A DNA stretch of 64,000 nucleotides, taken from positions 189,197,298-189,261,297 of the forward strand of contig NC_134138.1 in NCBI RefSeq assembly GCF_033958435.1, given 5' to 3'. The stretch comes from Carettochelys insculpta (lineage: Eukaryota; Chordata; Testudines; Carettochelyidae). The position numbers and the translations under genes are program-made. The first letter of the stretch is position 1; every line of letters starts with the position of its first letter. The notes beneath the pieces are model-generated. The model was given only the letters and a program-made list of their open reading frames with translations, was not told the DNA's origin and searched no databases. Positions 10,202 through 19,305 of this stretch are shown here, piece by piece.

Positions 10202-12268
10202 ATGGCTGCCCGGCAGCCCCCCCAGCGCCCCCAGGGGACCCCCCCCAAGGGGAGCCAGGGCAGCCAGCCCAGCCAGAAGGGCAGCCAGGCTGGGAAGCGG
10301 CAGCGGGGCCCCTCCTGGACGGAGGCCGAGCTGCGGGACCTGCTGGGGCTCTGGAGCGAGGAGGAGGTGCTCCAGGTAATGGGGAGCAAGAGGCGGAACG
10401 CAGATGCGTTCGCTCGGCTGGCCGACGGCCTGGCTGCCCGGGGTCACCCTGCCCGCACTCCTGACCACGTCAGGAGTAAGGTCAAGGAGCTGCGGCAGGG
10501 TTACTCCCAGGCCCGGGATGCGGCCAGCCGATCTGGGGCCGCCCCCGTCACTTGCCCCTTTTACAGGGAGCTCAGGGACATCCTGGGCTCCCGGCACACC
10601 TCCTCCCCTCCGGCCACCCTTGACACCTCGGCTGACGAGCCCCAGCAGGCCCTGCAGACGGAGTCCGCCCCGGAGGCAAGCCCCGCACCCCGGGGGCCCC
10701 CCCCCGGAGGCCACCCCTGGGACATCGCGGCAGGAGGAGGAGGAGGAGGAGGAGGGGGGCTCCTCCTCCGCAGAATCCGGGCTGCAGATCCTCCTCCTGC
10801 CATCCCGGAGCAGCAGCAGGGCCTCCGCCCCCCGGGGATCTCCGGACCGTGGGAGCGGATCGACAGGTAGGTACCCCCCTCTGGTGGACACCCCTGGGCT
10901 TGAGGGGCGGGGGTAAGAGATATGTGTCCAGGGCCCCCCTACATGCTCACATGGCCATGGCCCCAAGGACATCAGGGCCATGGCCCTCACAGCACTGCAT
11001 CCATCAGCCCCTGCCCCCCCCCACCCCGCATGACAGTGCCATGCCCCATCCCCGGGCCAGGGGGGAGCGGAACCTCGAGGGGCCCCCGGGAGGAGGGGGT
11101 GGGACACCCCGCAGCAGCAGCATGTGATGGAGTGGGGGAGTGCCAAAGGGAGACTCAGGCTACATATGAGCAACAAGAGCTGAATAGCTCCCGGGGCAAA
11201 GGAGGATCCTGGGGCTACAGCTGGCAGGTGACACCTCTGCCCTGAACAAACAGGAGGGAGGAGCCGAGCTGGCTTGGAATTGGGGGGCAAGGGCGGGGGC
11301 CACAGGTAGAGGCTAGGGGAAGGGAGAGCTGGAAGGCAGCCAGCCTGAGGAGTGGGAAAGCTGCATCCCCGAGGGGCACCCCTAGGGGTCTTCTCCCCAC
11401 GACGGGTTGGAAGGACTGTCTCTTCCGACAGCTGGTGCTGTCACTCCTGGCAGAAACTGGGCATCTGTGGCCTAAGAAACCTCTCCTGCTCTCAGACCCT
11501 GCGGGGTGAAGTGAGAGTCGCTCCCACCAGGGGACGGGGTGCAGTGCAGGGGGACCCCTGAACCCCATCCATCACAGCAGCATCTCCCGGGGACGGGGAT
11601 GGGGAACCTGCAGCACAGGGCTGGGGGGACAAAGGCCACGGCTCGGGGCCCACACTAACGCCTGTCTCCATTCTTCTTCCCCCCCTCCTCTCCTGTGTCC
11701 TGCCCCCGCACCATCAGAAGGACCGGAAGAGAGCGCTGGCGAGGCGTCAGTCGTCCCGGAGAGCCCTCCGGGACCATCGCTCCAGGGCAGCCCCTCGGCT
11801 GAGGACCGACCGGCCCCACGGCGGGCTAGACGGCGGACCCCGCGCTTCCAACTGCCGACGGCGACGGACCCCCAGCTGCTGGCCATCCACCATCGGCAGC
11901 TGGAGGTCGCGGAGCAGCACCTCCAGCTGCAGGAGCGGGCGCTGGCCTGGTGCCAGGAGGCATGGGGGGCCTACATGGACACATTTAATCGCCTGGTGGA
12001 CTACCTGGCCCCCCATGCCGCGCCGGCCGAAACATCGCCTGCCCTGCCTGCTCCTGCAGCCCCACCACCAGCTGCTCTGCCCGTCGCCGTCCCGTCCGCC
12101 GTCGCCCCGCCACCCACCGGCGAGGGCCGGCGTGCCGAGGGACCCCTGGAGCCACCTGACACTCGCCGGCCACCATACCTTCCGGTCCAGCCCGCTCCCA
12201 CCCAGCCACGGACCAGGCTGCGAGCGCGGCGGGGCTCCCGGCTGGCCACGCCCAGTGCCGGGCTATAG
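10202..12268 (+). pseudogene. Harbinger Myb/SANT-like protein gene, damaged
   Basis: Partner protein of the transposase, expected to bind the transposon ends and bring the transposase into the nucleus. Exon 1 (10202-10866, donor GTAGGT) encodes a basic G/S/Q-rich start, then a Myb/SANT-like (trihelix) domain at residues about 35-125 with GPSWTEAELRDLLGLW, ADAFARLADGLAARG, RSKVKELRQGY and CPFYRELRDILG. Exon 2 (about 11718-12268) encodes an acidic/proline linker, a leucine- and glutamine-rich helix (RQLEVAEQHLQLQERALAW) and a Pro/Ala-rich tail. I chose the ATG at 10202 because Harb-2 shares it; 10016 is an upstream in-frame alternative. Damage inferred by comparison with Harb-2: one extra C in the run at 10697-10705 shifts the frame, and the expected exon-2 acceptor CAG reads CCC near 11706. 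It is probably non-functional. Confidence 0.75.
10867..11717 (+). other. Intron of the Harb-1 Myb-like gene
   Basis: About 850 nt of GC-rich sequence with a good donor (CAG/GTAGGT at 10867). The 3' end has a pyrimidine-rich tract at 11665-11700 but lacks AG where Harb-2 has its acceptor. The next AG (11716-11717) would put exon 2 out of frame with the conserved reading. Confidence 0.5.
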
Positions 12269-12673
12269 GGGCGAGGGGCCTGGGACGTGGCCCCCCCCTT
12301 GTATATAGTTGGACCCTTTTTTTTTTGGCCCCCTGTTTGCCCCGTCCCCCCATGTAAATAGTTCTCCCCTTTATCCTCCCTGGTTTTCTTTTTATTATGG
12401 CAGACAGTTTTTTCTTTGTATTGTTTTATTTTTGTACATATTGCTTTTGTTGAACGTTTGTACTGAGTTTTCTGTTTGTGGTTCACATATTTATTTACGT
12501 AAAAAAAAAAAAGTTTCGGAAAGAAAAAAAAAAGTTTACGTTCAGCCACAAGTGCGTGCTGTCATTTGTCCAGGACAAGTGGGAGCGGGGGGCGGTGGGG
12601 TGCTCCATGGTGTGGGCGTTGGGGCAGGAGTGTGGGGGAGGAAGGGGCGGGCAGTAGGGGGCCTGGGCAGAGT
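12269..12673. other. Harb-1 intergenic region between convergent 3' ends
   Basis: AT-rich 3' regions of both genes. A minus-strand AATAAA (12490-12495) lies about 180 nt past the transposase stop. Two A-runs (12500-12512 and 12523-12533) lie just upstream of it on the minus strand as T-runs. Confidence 0.5.
12490..12495 (-). promoter_or_regulatory. Probable polyadenylation signal of Harb-1 transposase
   Basis: AATAAA on the minus strand, the first canonical signal downstream of the transposase stop at 12674. Confidence 0.45.
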
Positions 12674-14051
12674 TCACCCCGCAGCCTGTTCATCGAAGTG
12701 GGCCCGCAGGGCCTCCCGGACCCGGGTCCCCTCGGGGTCCACCTGCTGACTGGGGCAGCAGGTGGCTGGACGTGTGCCCTGCCGGCCTCCGCAGCCCAGC
12801 CCTGGAAAAAGGTCTCCCCCTTGCTCTCGACCAAATTGTGCAGGGCGCAGCAGGCACCCACAATCTGGGGGATGTTGTTGGGGCCCGCATCCAGGCGGGT
12901 CAGGAGACATCTCCAGCGTCCCTTCAGGCGGCCAAATGAGCGCTCCACCACCTGGCGCGCGTGGTTCAGGCGCTCGTTGAAGCGCTCCTGGCTACCGGAG
13001 AGATGGCCCGTGTAGGGGTGCATGAGCCACGGCCGGAGGGGGTATGCCGCATCTGCGATGACGCAGAAGGGCATGGTGGTGTCCCCCAGAGGGATCTCCC
13101 GCTGGGGGATGTAGGTCCCCGCCTCCAGCCGGCGGCACAGGCCCGAGTTCCGGAAAACCCGGGCGTCGTGGGTGCTGCCAGGCCAGCCCACATAAATGTC
13201 CTGGAAACATCCCTGGCTGTCCACCAAGGCCTGGAGGACGACAGAATAGTAGCCCTTTCGATTGAGGTATCGTCCTCCACTGTGATGCGGGGCATGGATG
13301 GGGATGTGAGTCCCATCCAGAGCCCCGAAGCAGTTGGGGAAGCCCAGGGTGGCAAAGGCGGTGATGGTGGCATCTGGGTCCCCCAGCCTCACGAGCCTGT
13401 GCAGGAGCATGGCGTTGATGGCACGCACAACCTGCAGAGAAAGCACATGGGACAGCCCCACTGAGGGGTGAGCAAGGTGTGCGTGGCCCTGCCCTCCCCT
13501 GCCCTGCCCTGCTCTGGCCCCCCTGCCCTGCCCTGCCCTCCCCCCGTGGGTTCGCTTACCTCCATGAAGACAGCCCCGACGGTGGCCTTGCCGACACCAA
13601 ACTGCTGGCCCACGGATCGGTACCTGTCTGGAGTGGCCAGCTTCCAGACAGCGATGCCGACCTGTTTCTGCACTGTGAGGGCACGCCGCATGGCAGTGTC
13701 CTGGTGCCTGAGTGCGGGGGTGAGCCACTGGCACAGCTCCAGGAATGTCTGCCGGGTCATCCTGAAATTCCTGAGCCAGTGGTCGTCATCCCACTCCCCA
13801 AGCACCAGCCGCTCCCACCAGTCGGTGCTGGTGGGGTAGCTCCACAGCCGCCGGCGTGTGAGGCGGGTGGTGGGGCGGGGTGCTGCAGGGGTAGGGGTTG
13901 AGCCCTGCTGTCCTGGGGGCATCTCCTCCCCTGGGGCAAGGAGGTGCTCAGCTGCCTCCCGCATGGCACGGAGCAGGGCAAGCCCTGCTCCTGCCGGGAG
14001 GGCTGGGTGGACCTCTAGCTGCTGCTGCTGCTGCTGCTGCTGGGGGTCCAT
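12674..14051 (-). CDS. HARBI1-like DDE transposase, nearly intact
   Basis: Transposase that excises and reinserts the element. Exon 1 (14051-13560, 164 codons) starts MDP plus an eight-glutamine run, then a helix-turn-helix-like region (WWERLVLGEWDDDHW, TRQTFLELCQWLTPALR, VGIAVWKLATPDRYRSVG, FGVGKATVGAVFME). It ends in frame on donor GTAAGC. Exon 2 (13431-12674, acceptor CTGCAG) carries the DDE fold. The catalytic triad reads D203 in FGALDGTHIPI, D253 in GSTHDARVF and E327 in VVERSFGRLKGRW, all present. Total is about 415 residues, somewhat longer than vertebrate HARBI1 (about 350) because of the polyQ/proline start. The only break seen is a 1-nt deletion near 12754, relative to Harb-2, that shifts the last 25 or so codons; the original stop at 12674 survives in the shifted frame. 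The core could still be expressed. Confidence 0.85.
13488..13547 (-). repeat. (CCCTG)n tract in transposase intron
   Basis: Imperfect pentamer repeat CCCTG filling much of the 128-nt intron (13432-13559) of the transposase gene. It is absent from the Harb-2 intron. Confidence 0.7.
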
Positions 14052-14179
14052 GACTGCGGCGCCCGGGGTCTGTGTGCCTATGGCTCTGCAGACCGCGTGG
14101 TGTGCAGGCTGAGTGTGTCTGGGAGGGGCCCTTTAAGGGAGCAGCTAGCTGTTGCCCCGGAAGCGCTAGTCCACCCTGT

Positions 14180-14394
14180 GACCCTGTCTGCAGCTGTGCC
14201 TGGCATCCCTATTTCGATGTGTGCTACTTGGCCGTGTAGACGTTCCCTCGCTGCGCCTATTTCGATGTTGGGCTGAGCAACGTCGAAGTTGAACATCGAC
14301 GTTGCCGGCCCTGGAGGACGTGTAGACGCTATTCATCGATGTCGCCACATCGAAATAGGCTACTTCGATGTAGGCTTCATGTGTAGACGTAGCC
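14180..14394. promoter_or_regulatory. Harb-1 subterminal repeat region, transposase side
   Basis: Three inverted copies of GTCTACAC at 14234-14241, 14330-14337 and 14381-14388, spaced about 96 and 51 bp apart. Between them are ATTTCGATGT and CGACGTT words in both orientations. It lies upstream of the transposase ATG, so it combines the terminal repeat with the likely transposase promoter. It is conserved at the corresponding end of Harb-2 and in the MITEs at 49.4, 50.3 and 61.4 kb. Confidence 0.55.
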
Positions 14395-14639
14395 AATTTG
14401 TCCTCAGATTTTTTTCCAGGGCTGAGTAAGTCTGCTGTGAAAATTTGTTGTTTGTATATTTGTTAATGTCACTTTTAACAACCATCTTACTAGTTAGCAA
14501 TTAATAAATTACAATCCTTTGGACATGTATCGATGCATACATATTTTTTCCCTAAAGCTAATTAAGTGGTATCAGAAAAAGCACGAGAGAGCAGCCACCA
14601 GCAAGAGTTGGTGGCTGCACTTTAAGGCCATCAAAAATT

Positions 14640-14775
14640 TTGTCCTGAGAACTTTTGCCCTAAAGCACAGAAAAGCTAAGTGACTTTGTCAAGGTCACAC
14701 ACACAGCAAGTTAGTGATAAAAATAGGAATAGAATACAAGAGTGTGGGCTTCCATTCTCCTGATTTAAGCACTAG
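14640..14775 (+). repeat. MIR-type SINE fragment
   Basis: Contains CTAAGTGACTTTGTCAAGGT followed by CACACAGCAAGTTAGTG, the conserved core and 3' part of the ancient amniote MIR SINE. It is decayed. The flanks 14395-14640 and 14776-15240 hold nothing else I can identify. Confidence 0.6.
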
Positions 14776-15248
14776 GTATATTCACTTTGCTTGTTCTTTA
14801 GTGTAGTTTAATCTAGATATAAGCAGTTAATAGAAACTGTCTTAAGTGTAAGTAAATAGCACTGGATTATTTTTAATATACTGACAAATCCATAGCAACT
14901 GCCCCTTTGTGGGTTTTAGATAGCTGTTTGTGAGGTTTTTCAGTGTAAAGGGAAAGGACTTTTTTATAAATAAAGCTAACAAAAACCCAAGAAAACAAAT
15001 AATACCCAAGAGGGAATAATGTGTTCTGCTTTTCACAAAATGGAAATAGCTTACTTACATAAAAGAAACAATCTTTTCAATATGCCTGCCTTTTTATTGA
15101 TAAAATCCCTGTAAATGGATTTTATTGTGGCATGAGCAAAAAAAAGAGTAATACCAATATTTATCATCTCAACTTGTTACATAATGCTATATTTAAATAC
15201 CTGAAGGACTCATCCATACAAGGGAAACCAATTTCTGTTTCTTATATT

Positions 15249-15396
15249 GAGTGCCTTTTTTGTTTTTGTTTTCTTTAGAAAAGAGGTGCTGGTAATCAGC
15301 CAATTCCCCGGCCCTCCACCTCAGCCCATCCCATGGCTGGGGCTGCTGAGATGCCAGTGCTCAGTACCAACAAGTACCGGCACAAAAAAAGCACTG
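15249..15396. mobile_element. hAT MITE, 148 bp, perfect 8-bp TSD
   Basis: The flanking CTTATATT occurs at 15241-15248 and 15397-15404. The right end in reverse complement is CAGTGCTTTTTTTGTGCCGG. The left end GAGTGCCTTTTTTGTTTTTG is a diverged inverted match. It contains GGTGCTGGTA and AGTACCGGCAC near the ends. It belongs to the same family as 16983-17278 and 30713-31166. Confidence 0.85.
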
Positions 15397-15404
15397 CTTA
15401 TATT

Positions 15405-16974
15405 AGATGCATATATTCTTTTATACTGCCTGCTGCAAGTTCTGTCAAAGTCAGACGACGTCATTTTGTTGACCTCAGAGGAAATTGGAATGAGCCGCAT
15501 AGTGATAAATTTCTTAGAGAGAAATTCACTGAGGAAGGAAATTTAGCTCTCCAGTCCTTTGCTCGCTAGTTTGTTACATTTTTTTTTCTCCTCATGGTGT
15601 ATGGCTCATTGGAACAGATGGCTTATTGTGATGTGCCTGTTGTGCCCTGTGATCACTGTTGCCCTGGGTAATAATGTATAAAGGTGGTTTCTTTTTTTGT
15701 AGATGCTAGATATAGAGATACCCTTTAGTTCTCTCTAGCTTCCAAATTGACTAGTGCAGACTGTTCTTTCATATGTGACCTTCTAGTCTGTCCCTAAATC
15801 CTGCCTTATCCTCAGCAATTATGGAATGGACTGCTGCATGCACTCCCAAGACCAAGAACAAAGAAAACACTGTAACCTGGGATAATACTAAATGACTCTT
15901 CAAAAATGGGCCATAAAAATGTAGCAGAAAAATGTATTTTTGAAGAGCTAAAAATTCTTATTTTTTCAGTCATTAATATGGGTAATTTTAGCCAATCCCC
16001 TTCAAAATACTGTGTGACTGGCTGCTGGAAAAAAAAAATTCCACCAAATTTCTCTCGGGGATAGCTGTACTTTAGTTGTGGAATAAGTAAAACCTGTAAA
16101 ATTTGTAGCTCTGAATGCCTAATTGTAGTGAATAATTTATTCAATGACTATACATGATTGTTTATGAGTCTTTTATGATTTTCCTACATTTATTCATTGC
16201 TTGAAGTGAACATGTAAAAGTATGCAAATGTATATAAATAATTCTTGGGTGAATTGTTCACAAGCTACTTGTTGTACACATTTGACGTTTTGTGACTGTG
16301 TTGCCAACTCTTGTGATTTTGAGTCTCACAATAGTTGACATTCTTCTAATAACTCCAGCTACTGCAGTGATGTTGCTTTGTGAGAATCTCAGCTTTCATC
16401 TGAAAACACTTTATAGCTCTCACTTGTGAAGAAAAGCTTGAGCATGTAAACCCTAAAGGCTCAGAACTCAGGAGGCTAATTGAAAAGTAATGTTTTTAAA
16501 AGACCACATGATTTTGGGGGACTTGACTTCTGATATTTGATTTTTTATCTATTATTGACTTCACCTTGGGGATGTTGAACACTACAGTTTTGCACCTAGT
16601 ATATGCAATTTGATTTTAGATGGAAGGCACAGTAAAATGGAAAATACCGATCTTGTGGGAAGCCGAGTTCAGAAAAACCGATGCCTCCTTGTGGCTCACT
16701 GTGTCCCTGGGTGAGACAAAGGATTCATGCTGGGAATGGACAGCCAGTGTTTTGCTGCCTTCCTCCCTGAGATTTTCCTTTGGTGGGCAAGAATGTCATC
16801 CTGCAGCTGTCACCACCAAGGGGCAACTCGCATAAGTTGTGCGAGAAGGCAGCTCTCTCTGTGGCTGCCTTGGCTTTCCCCATTCTTGGTCAGTGTTACC
16901 CACTTGTCAGGCTGCATTGACTGCTTTAGCCTATTACCATAGTAAGGGAGGTTGTTTACGTTGTTTAACTCATT
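15405..16974. other. Gene-free stretch
   Basis: No exon, RNA gene or recognisable transposon end. Confidence 0.5.
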
Positions 16975-16982
16975 GGTGTATG

Positions 16983-17278
16983 CAGTGCTTCTTTCCTGAA
17001 AAAAGGGTCCCGGAACTCAAATCTGATCATTCCTCAGAGGAGTTAGAGTGTTCAATTTTAATGTGTTGGTTCCTATGCTGCTGTGGGGCCAGTAAGGGCC
17101 CCTTCCCCAGTCCCGGTGCTGCCGTGGGACCAGCAGGGGCTCCTGTCTGGGGTGGTGGAGGCTCCTGCCCCGGTCGTCATACTGCTGCAACACCAGTGGT
17201 GAAAATTTTTCTGGTTTTCTAGCAGGAAAAAGGTGCTGGAACTCCATTCAGGTGCATTCCACCAGAAAAAAAGCCCTG
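16983..17278. mobile_element. hAT MITE, 296 bp, perfect 8-bp TSD
   Basis: GGTGTATG flanks both ends (16975-16982 and 17279-17286). It starts CAGTGCTTCTTTCCTG and its right end in reverse complement is CAGGGCTTTTTTTCTGGTGG. The middle (17080-17180) is GC-rich and carries no transposase sequence. Confidence 0.85.
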
Positions 17279-17556
17279 GGTGTATGTATGTTATAGGTTC
17301 CCCTCATGCCAATGCACAGAGTATGAGTTTCTAAAGAGCCTAGCTACAGGTCCTTAGCTCAAGCTGTAGAGGCTTGTGCTTCAAAGTCTAGAAGTCCCTG
17401 ATGGGCTGGCCAGGAGGGCAGCTGTCACAGCTGCAGTCTCCTACCTTGATAGCTTTCCATTCTTAATGACCCCTTCCAGGGTGTATGGAGTGAAACTTGC
17501 CATTGAACTGCATCACAGAAATACTGTTACTATTTCATTCCATGTATGTGCTAGAA

Positions 17557-17911
17557 CAAGGATGAGCAAACATTTTATGTCAAGCCCCATTTTTTGTCTC
17601 TGCAATTAGCGGCCCTCCCCCCCCCAACCTGTCAAATGTAATCCAAACTGATGGAAATTTTGGTTATGTTCATATGAAAAAAAAAACCAACAACCTATTT
17701 TGGCATCCGTAGGAAAATAAGTATGTAGAATGTAAAAACTTTATTAACTGGTAAATAAATGTGAATACACATACATAAAAACAGTACACATACATATTTC
17801 AACCTTTGTAATGAGATGGATGAACCTGAGACCAAGCAGCTGATTGTGCTGCCCCCCCAGCTGATGAAATTTCACCCCCTGAAGGACCCCTCCTCACTTT
17901 GTGCACCCCTG
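17557..17911. mobile_element. hAT MITE, 355 bp
   Basis: The flanks are TGCTAGAA (17549-17556) and TGTTAGAA (17912-17919), 7 of 8 matching. The left end CAAGGATGAGCAAAC pairs with the right end in reverse complement, CAGGGGTGCACAAAG. It is non-coding, with a C-run near 17610. Confidence 0.75.
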
Positions 17912-17919
17912 TGTTAGAA

Positions 17920-18785
17920 CAATAGTAGGGGAAAGCAAAAATGCTGTGTAAGGGCTAAAATATTTTTAACGAGTCTGTTGCCAACAATTCCAGTCGTGTT
18001 ATTAATGCCTTTTGTTTCCCACACTGCCTTCTTTCACCCAAGGAGCAGGTTTGTTCAAGTTGAATAGAATAGAATATTAAATGTTAAAAACAATTTCACA
18101 GGACTCTCCTGGTTTATTTAAGAGACCTTTGCTGAAGAAATGGCACAGTAACCTTGGCTGTGACCTTCTTCCTTGCTGCTGGCTGTTGCATGGAGTGTTT
18201 CTAAAATTATACTGTTGCTCTGACTCGGTCATGTTGGCTTGGTAAACATGCATTAATCATCAGAGGAAATTTGCACTTGCTGGCAAGTTGGTGAGTATTT
18301 TGAATATTAGTTTGTGAAATTAATTTCCTTTTAGCTCCTCCTCTTGCTTAAACAAACCCAGAGGATTTCCTCTGGAGGGAAAATTCAGAACACTAAATAG
18401 AGTGCTATTTTATTCTCAAAGTAATGTCTACGCTGTTGTAAATTGCAACTTGCTTACTAGATACAGGCACTTATGTAAAAGTGCAGAAGAATGTTACACG
18501 AGTATGAAATGACACATTAGCTCTGTTTTATGTCCAGTACCATCAGAACCTCAAAGGGAACTGAGTAGTTCACTTTTGTAACATCAGTGAACATAATTTG
18601 GACTGTAAAAATACCTGTAGCCACTTGAAATTTTCACATTTGAAACCCTATATATGTATGTGGTTACTGTGTCTTCTGCATTTCCACACTAAAAACACTA
18701 TAAATGCTGCAGGCACATATCAGAATCATATTTTAAATACTGTATATACAATATGAAGAATAATTGGAAAAGGCCTATGAGGTAA
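17920..18785. other. Gene-free stretch
   Basis: AT-rich, with nothing recognised. Confidence 0.5.
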
Positions 18786-18789
18786 TCTA

Positions 18790-18955
18790 ATAATAAAGCT
18801 GGGCTCTCATCAGCTTCACAAAGATATTCTTTCTGCTATTTTATAGTTGTGGAAACTGGAGCACAGAGAGGTGAAGTGACTTGCCGAAGATCAGACAGCA
18901 GGTCAATGGCAGAAGTAGAACCTAGTTCTCCGGACTTCCTTTCTAATGTGTTGCC
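18790..18955 (+). repeat. MIR-type SINE fragment
   Basis: Reads GGAAACTGGAGCACAGAGAG, then GTGAAGTGACTTGCCGAAGA and TCAATGGCAGAAGTAGAACC, a close match to the central and 3' MIR consensus in plus orientation. Confidence 0.75.
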
Positions 18956-18996
18956 ATATATATGTTTACATTTTATAGTGCACATCTGTGGAGATA

Positions 18997-19305
18997 CAGG
19001 TTGAGCCTCTCTTGTGTAGCACACTCTCATCTGGTATGATTTTAGTTAGCTGGATGACCACTTACCATTGGTGTGGTCAGGTTTCCTGCAGTCCCATAAA
19101 ATTTGTTTGCAGGCACCAGCCCTGGCTGTCAGTGTTCTGTGCTGTTGTTTAGCTATAATTTACACTTAAATGTCTTCTAAGAGCCCACTAAGGAATGGAA
19201 GTGTTGGTAGTGCTGCCAGATAATATTGACTACCTGTAGTCTTGCAAATTCTCTTGTTCAGCACCAGTCAGGACCTGAGGGTGCAGGACTACAGAGGTCA
19301 GCCTG
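18997..19305. mobile_element. Tigger-like (Tc1/mariner) MITE, 309 bp
   Basis: Bounded by TA at 18995-18996 and 19306-19307. The left end CAGGTTGAGCCTCTCTTGTG pairs with the right end in reverse complement, CAGGCTGACCTCTGTAGTCC. End sequence and TA target are those of Tigger/pogo-type elements. It is non-coding. Confidence 0.7.

Larger units (their letters stand above)
9779..14394. mobile_element. PIF/Harbinger DNA transposon (Harb-1), two genes
   Basis: A complete 4.6-kb element. The left TIR starts GCTGTGTCTACACGTG. The right TIR in reverse complement starts GGCTACGTCTACACATG. Between them lie two convergent genes: a Myb/SANT-like gene on plus (10202-12268) and a DDE transposase on minus (14051-12674), each with one intron. 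This architecture is the established PIF/Harbinger plan. No unambiguous 3-bp TSD is visible (flanks TTAATA and AATTTG), so the ends may have mutated after insertion. It differs from Harb-2 (40741-44725) throughout but has the same organisation. The element is GC-rich and CpG-rich against an AT-rich host background, which suggests comparatively recent arrival. Confidence 0.9.

Noticed and set aside
10094..11290. 398-codon minus-strand open frame
   Set aside because: Lies opposite the Harbinger Myb-like exon and intron in GC-rich DNA; has no domain and runs across a plus-strand splice donor. Treated as a compositional shadow.
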